In this document: positions 42,923 through 45,908 of the stretch, piece after piece
Layout of the letters: the number at the start of each line of letters is the position of its first letter
Position numbering within the stretch: position 1 is the stretch's first letter
Origin: an uncultured Prevotella sp.
Lineage (GTDB): Bacteria > Bacteroidota > Bacteroidia > Bacteroidales > Bacteroidaceae
DNA: 45,908 nucleotides
Assembly: GCA_944319795.1 (NCBI GenBank)
Contig: CALUFA010000018.1
Coordinates: forward strand, 1-45,908
Direction: 5' to 3'
Position numbers and translations under genes: made by a program
The notes under the pieces: generated by a model
What the model saw: the letters and a program-made list of their open reading frames with translations, nothing else
Told to the model about the DNA's origin: nothing
Databases searched by the model: none

Positions 42923-44312
42923 ATGATATTCGACAAATTCATAGACAGGCAGGACGCATTGGAACGGATCAAAGGGGCGTTTCAACGTCAGCATCCACAA
43001 TTTATTGTCATTTACGGAAGAAGACGTATCGGGAAATCCACGCTCATCAAGGAAATCCTGTCGGAAAATGACGTGTATTTTCTCAGTGACCAGACTAACG
43101 AGGCCAACCAACGGATGCTGTTTGCAAAGTCCATATCCGAAATCATACCGCGTTTCGACAAGGTTGTTTATCCTGATTGGGAAACACTGCTGTTGGAACT
43201 TAACGAACGTACACCTCGGCGGACCGTTGTCTGTTTGGATGAATTCCCATATATGGTAAAAAGCTGCGCTACGCTTCCTTCCGTAATCCAGAAGCTGTTG
43301 AACGGGAGGACGCTCAAGTTCGACCTGATTATCTGCGGTTCTTCGCAACAACTGATGCAAGGCTATGTGCTGGACAGGAGAGAACCATTATACGGACTGG
43401 CTGATGAAATAATCAAACTTGAGCCTATACCAGTCCAATACATTTGCCAGGCATTAGGAGTGGATGAAACAACCGCCGTGGATGAATATGCCGTTTGGGG
43501 CGGAATTCCCCGATATTGGGAACTAAGAGCCGATTACCCGGATTTGGCCACGGCTATAAGAAGATTGATATTGGACACCAAAGGGATATTGGCCGAAGAG
43601 CCACAAAGGCTGCTCCGTGATGACCTGCGCGACACGGTTCAGACTTCCACCATCCTTTCCATAATCGGCAATGGGGCAAACAGGATGACAGAGATTGCGG
43701 CACGCGCCGGGAAAGAAGCCACCCAAATATCAGAACCGCTTGGAAAGCTCCGTGAACTGGGATACGTCAGACGCGAAGTCCCTTTCGGCGAGAACGAGAA
43801 AAAAAAGCAAGAAGGGCATTTATCGCATCAACGACAATATGCTGCAATTCTATTACCGTTTCGTTGTGCCCAACCGTTCCATCCTCGAATTAGGACGCGT
43901 AGACAGGGTTATGGGCCTTGTTGTTTCCCAATTCAACCAATATGCCGGCGAATGTTGGGAACAGCTATGTCGCCGATTCGTCAGCGGCAATGAGATTGAC
44001 GGGATAGAATACGGCATGGCTTCAAGATGGTGGGGGAAAATATTTCCAAAGAACAACAAAGAAGGTACGATGGTCGAACTGGATGTAGTGGCCGAATCCT
44101 TTGACAAGAAACACATTCTTATCGGAAAGTGCAAATGGACTGGAGGGGAAGATGCCTCAAGGTTGATTAAAGACTTGTCCGAGAAAGCAAAATTCCTGCC
44201 GTTCGTCAAAGATGGACAGGAAGTGCATCCAATCTTGTTCCTAAAACAGAAGCCCGCGCACAATGAATTTGCCAGATATTTCCTTCCTGGGGATATTCTA
44301 AAAAATCTCTAA
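42923..44312 (+). pseudogene. ATP-binding protein (archaeal-type ATPase / DUF234), frameshifted
   Basis: The first part has Walker A GRRRIGKST at residues 32-40, Walker B in RTVVCLDEFPY and the sensor ICGSSQQLM, then a winged helix (TEIAARAGKEATQISEPLGK). At 43799-43806 there are eight As. The continuing frame after one fewer A gives ENEKKSKKGIYRINDNMLQFYYRFV, which is the DUF234 nuclease-like C-terminal part to 44312. So one inserted A in the run breaks the gene at about residue 294. Proteins of this group are widespread, mobile and of unknown role, some with toxin-like or defence links. Confidence 0.82.
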
Positions 44313-44346
44313 CATTATACGTCCATAAGCAAAAATATTTTATTTT

Positions 44347-44919
44347 TCAAAGTTCAAAGGCCTGAAACGCTTGTCTGTCTTTCAAATAATCATTCAGGTC
44401 CTTAAATCCTTCATACAAGGAGGACATATCTTCCGCATTGTCGTTCAATGCCTTGTAAAGCGAGGCAAACGCATTACGGCCGGCCGCGTCGTTGTCAAGC
44501 AGGCATACGGTCTTGTCGTATTCCCGCAACAAAGGCAACGCCTTGCATATATTCGTGACGGAATTAAGGACGATGCAATCACTTTCCATTGCATCAAAGC
44601 ATGGCAAACAACCGCGCTTTCCCAATGTCAGGAAAGATAGATAATCCATAAACCCCTCGAAAACAAGGCAGGTAGCGTTCACCTTGCAGGCATTGGACTT
44701 TATATGTGATATGTCCTTCGGTGCAATGCGACCCTTGAACCAGCGGTTGCGGAGTTCGTAAACGCCCGACCGATTGCGAAACCCTATGGCGTAATAACGC
44801 TTGCCGTTACAAGTGTAACGCACTTCAACGCACTCCTTTCTTGCGACATCCGTGTCTATCTTCCTTTCACGTAAATATGCCAACAATGCAGGGGATTTTA
44901 GCAGAGAAACGCCTATATC
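44347..44919 (-). pseudogene. Toprim-domain primase, truncated by an IS
   Basis: About 190 residues remain of a mobile-element primase. SPALLAYLRERKIDTDVARK and KRYYAIGFRNRSGVYELRN precede the Toprim core LVFEGFMDYLSFLTL and VCLLDNDAAGRNA, with the acidic residues present. The N-terminal CHC2 zinc-finger part is missing: the gene is cut at 44920 where the IS begins. The ORF is read a little into the IS, so its listed start is not real. It ends 30 bases after the ATPase on the other strand. Confidence 0.8.
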
Positions 44920-45580
44920 GAGACCTCTGCAAAACTGCGGCAAAAGGCATTGGTACGGCGTTGACACGAAGGCCCGTTGGGTCAAGAAGGCGGGCAAGTG
45001 CCACTTCGGCTACAAACGGCACACCGTAGTCAACCAGGACGGACTCGTCATCGCCGAGGAGACCACCCCGCCAACGAGAGCGACATTAAAAAACCTTGTA
45101 ACGCCGTTGGAGAAAGCGGGCTTGGAACAAGGCACTACCGTGATGGCGGACAAGGGCTACGACTCGTCGGAGAACATGAAGGCGCTTTCCTCCATGAGGC
45201 TGAAAGGCCGCATCATGCACAAGGCGCAAAAGAACCGCAGCCTCACGGAACGAGAAAGGGCCGTGAACAAGGCCGTAAGCAAGGTGCGCTATGCCGTGGA
45301 AAGGACATACGGTTCGATGCACAAGTGGTTCGGGGCCGGGGTGGCAAGATATGTGGGGCTGGCCAAGACGCACGCGCAGCACATCATGGAGGCTATCGCC
45401 TACAACTTGTACCGAACGCCGGGGATTATTGTGTCCAATCGCATCAGATAAGGGGGAAACAGGGGTAAGAGAAGCCCTGGGAAACCACATTTTCCACGGA
45501 TTTATGCCTTTTAATTAAGGCTCTTCTTTAGCTTGAGCTCTATCAGGACCGAAAATCAAGCAAGGTTTTGCAGAGGTCTC
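44920..45580. mobile_element. Internally deleted IS5-like element with perfect 16-bp inverted repeats
   Basis: GAGACCTCTGCAAAAC at 44920-44935 is the exact inverse of bases 45565-45580. The 661-base element carries only the C-terminal half of a DDE transposase, so the left part of the IS was lost between the left repeat and codon TGG 44951. No target duplication is apparent. Confidence 0.85.
44951..45451 (+). pseudogene. IS5-family transposase fragment
   Basis: The C-terminal ~165 residues of a DDE transposase are readable. They include WVKKAGKCHFGYKRHTVV, VMADKGYDSSENMKAL, then KVRYAVERTYGSMHKWFG with the catalytic Glu region, and AYNLYRTPG at the end. The N-terminal DNA-binding part and first catalytic Asp are absent; the ORF before this point comes from other sequence. 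It cannot transpose by itself. Confidence 0.82.
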
Positions 45581-45648
45581 ATTTTATGAATCAAGAGTGA
45601 GTCATAATCTTCCACGTTGTTTAATATCTCTACACAATAGCTTTTCAT
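45581..45648 (-). pseudogene. Short minus-strand gene start cut by the IS
   Basis: From ATG 45648 (minus) a frame reads MKSYCVEILNNVEDYDSLLI and then runs into the IS right end. It may be the start of a gene whose rest was lost. It does not look like the start of a primase, so it need not belong to the truncated primase on the other side. Confidence 0.35.
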
Positions 45649-45660
45649 ACTTAAAAATTG

Positions 45661-45739
45661 GAATAATGTGAAATTTCGCAGAAAAACGAGGTGGATTATG
45701 TGAAGAACCCACCGTTTTAGTCATCGGATTATGTGAAAA
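45661..45739 (+). repeat. Three GRATTATGTGAA-type direct repeats
   Basis: GAATAATGTGAA at 45661, GGATTATGTGAA at 45693 and GGATTATGTGAA at about 45727 lie 32-34 bases apart, just ahead of the promoter of the last gene. The even spacing suggests binding on one face of the helix. Confidence 0.7.
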
Positions 45740-45743
45740 GCAT

Positions 45744-45751
45744 TATCTTTG
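45744..45751 (+). promoter_or_regulatory. -7 box for the terminal ATPase gene
   Basis: TATCTTTG fits the consensus and lies 23 bases before the ATG at 45775. Confidence 0.6.
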
Positions 45752-45774
45752 CACATATAAAAATCACGGAACAC

Positions 45775-45908
45775 ATGGAGAAACTGCTAAGAAGGAAGAT
45801 TGACGCTTTCCTTTTGGACTGGAAAGACAGGAAGGACAAGAAGCCACTGATAGTCAAGGGGGCAAGGCAGGTCGGCAAGACACGCTCTATAGAATGGTTC
45901 GCCTACAA
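45775..45908 (+). CDS. AAA ATPase (AAA_14/DUF4143 type), 5' part only
   Basis: The gene begins at ATG 45775 and runs off the window end; 44 codons are visible. MEKLLRRKIDAFLLDWK is the usual short lead, and LIVKGARQVGKTRSIEWF contains the Walker A GARQVGKT. DUF4143-type ATPases are numerous in Bacteroidetes and of unknown function. It is distinct from the DUF234-type ATPase at 42923. Confidence 0.82.
   Translation, partial: MEKLLRRKIDAFLLDWKDRKDKKPLIVKGARQVGKTRSIEWFAY

Noticed and set aside
44912-45588. Target-site duplication around the 661-base IS
   Set aside because: Bases before 44920 and after 45580 show no matching 2-9-base repeat.
36276-45908. Search for a second tRNA-Phe 3' end as an att repeat
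   Set aside because: No copy of the GATTCCTGGTGGTACCA region was found downstream, so the island's far end is not claimed.
1-45908. CRISPR array
   Set aside because: Direct repeats present are adjacent 8- or 16-mers or only three short motifs without spacer-like structure; no cas gene is seen.

Overview
The window looks like a chromosome segment from a Bacteroidales bacterium, most likely a Prevotella relative. Upstream of many genes there is a Bacteroidetes-type -7 box (TAnnTTTG). The gene set is also typical: DUF5686, DUF4199, DUF6452/DUF6048, a Bacteroidetes-style PiT carrier, an lpxK-pnp-thiL run and GH28. The assignment rests on protein resemblance and promoter style only.

Bases 1-36,275 are a dense housekeeping backbone. 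It holds a phosphate carrier, a head-GIN lipoprotein and a tight four-gene run at 3729-6967 (nucleotidyltransferase, ATP-grasp enzyme, CDP-alcohol phosphatidyltransferase, HAD phosphatase). That run has the enzyme types expected of a polar-headgroup or inositol-lipid route. Next come DUF5686, a thioesterase, a LacI regulator, recF with a DciA-like gene, a TPR protein with ribH, and xth. They are followed by DUF4199, a membrane glycosyltransferase, the DUF6452/DUF6048 pair, apbE with a Crp/Fnr regulator, an M3 peptidase, dCMP deaminase with an S41 protease, and 5-FTHF cyclo-ligase. The backbone ends with GH28, a ThrE-type exporter, an SDR, sppA, lpxK overlapping pnp, thiL and an outer-membrane beta-barrel protein. 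Intergenic spaces carry several families of long inverted repeats.

A tRNA-Phe gene (36276-36348) marks the start of an accessory region that runs to the window end. It begins with a tyrosine recombinase wrecked by an internal deletion. It continues with a small mobile-element protein, an intact IS110-family element, a frameshifted ORF fragment and an umuDC-type mutagenesis operon. Last come a frameshifted DUF234-type ATPase, a truncated Toprim primase, an internally deleted IS with perfect terminal repeats, and the start of a second ATPase preceded by short direct repeats.

The strongest discovery-type signals are two. The first is the IS110 element at 38658-39999. Its 5' leader folds as two stem-loops whose loop segments match the left and right target flanks and the right donor end, as expected of a bridge RNA. 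The insertion site can be rebuilt by comparison with an uninterrupted copy of the same repeat at 37754-37865. The second is the 3729-6967 lipid-headgroup cluster, whose CDP-alcohol transferase has its last catalytic Asp displaced by one position.
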